Source: Archangium violaceum (GTDB lineage Bacteria > Myxococcota > Myxococcia > Myxococcales > Myxococcaceae). Taken from it: a stretch of DNA of 64,000 nt. The stretch covers positions 9,365,501 through 9,429,500 of the forward strand of contig NZ_CP069338.1 of the NCBI RefSeq assembly GCF_016859125.1, read 5' to 3'. Shown here piece after piece: positions 63,853-64,000 of this stretch (position 1 is the first letter of the stretch; every line of letters starts with the position of its first letter). A program made the translations under genes and the position numbers. The notes beneath the pieces are model-generated. The model searched no databases. It was not told where the DNA came from and saw nothing but the letters and a program-made list of their open reading frames with translations.

Positions 63853-64000
63853 TCAGGGTGAGGCGGGCAGGGGGATCAACACGCGGGAGAGCCCGCCCAG
63901 CCAACGGGCGAGTGCGAGCGGCCCGAATCCCGCGAGCGTGAGGGCGTCCCTGTACACCTGGGGCCGGTTCCTCGCGATGTGCTGGAGGAAGCGCACGAAG
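63853..64000 (-). CDS. C-terminal fragment of an upstream gene, possibly radical SAM with DUF4070
   Basis: Only the last 48 or so residues are visible: FVRFLQHIARNRPQVYRDAL, TLAGFGPLALARWLGG, then a short tail and TGA at 63853-63855. The helical HxxRxRPQ pattern resembles the end of B12-binding radical SAM proteins (DUF4070), but this is weak. It is 12 bases upstream of the desaturase gene and probably in its operon. The start lies beyond the window. Confidence 0.4.
   Translation of the reverse strand, partial: FVRFLQHIARNRPQVYRDALTLAGFGPLALARWLGGLSRVLIPLPASP

Overview
The window is high-GC chromosomal DNA that looks myxobacterial, most likely from the Cystobacterineae (Archangium, Cystobacter or Melittangium type). 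The pointers are eukaryote-like Ser/Thr kinases, a DUF2381 fragment (a myxobacterial paralogous family), an MxcL-like aminotransferase of the myxochelin siderophore pathway, many secreted hydrolases and lipoproteins, a MocR regulator and a large TPR-CHAT protein. The species cannot be fixed from sequence reading alone.

Layout. 1-4467 (minus): a tightly coupled polyol (mannitol/sorbitol type) ABC importer and the start of a mannitol 2-dehydrogenase. 4747-9899: secreted predation-type proteins (trypsin-like protease with two PPC domains, a TOS1-like glycosidase, an outer-membrane protein, an exported protein of unknown function). 10068-12908: TPR-CHAT caspase-like protein. 13074-13870: decayed kinase and Old Yellow Enzyme genes. 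14101-18656: small lipoproteins and peptides and a divergent PPOX-fold / MocR pair around an inverted-repeat operator. 18669-22399 (minus): a three-gene unit of a TROVE-like/vWA protein, an ARPP-type protein with an HTH, and a JmjC-like cupin. 24328-29984 (minus): a Fur-box-headed siderophore operon (MFS exporter, MxcL-like aminotransferase, binding protein, FecCD permease, ATPase). 30062-32694: Ser/Thr kinase and a coupled exported partner. 32839-34906: decayed LysR and PLD genes flanking a DTW-domain tRNA modification gene. 34970-39778: amino-acid symporter, a histidine kinase lacking its phosphoacceptor histidine, GH18 chitinase, SodC.

39850-48203 is a mobile and accessory zone with visibly lower GC in its middle. 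It holds a group II intron split by an IS3-family element with a target-site duplication, a RelE/ParE-like ORF, a lipoprotein plus partner gene, phage-type replication fragments, an orphan 433-residue protein, an IS91-type remnant and a tRNA/tmRNA 3'-end-like sequence.

48220-64000 returns to core-like DNA. It contains a cytochrome P450 followed by a 1660-residue polytopic membrane protein, ahcY under an SAH riboswitch, a DnaA-N-domain protein with a small upstream gene and palindromic operator, a four-gene TadE/TadG-like operon, a carotenoid-type FAD desaturase, and the end of a further gene.

Working together: the polyol operon imports and oxidises sugar alcohols. The siderophore operon exports, modifies and re-imports a catecholate, presumably under Fur. 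The secreted hydrolases fit a predatory, polymer-degrading lifestyle. Many genes sit in translationally coupled pairs (ATGA, GTGA or TGATG overlaps). At least seven decayed genes or fragments show ongoing loss.
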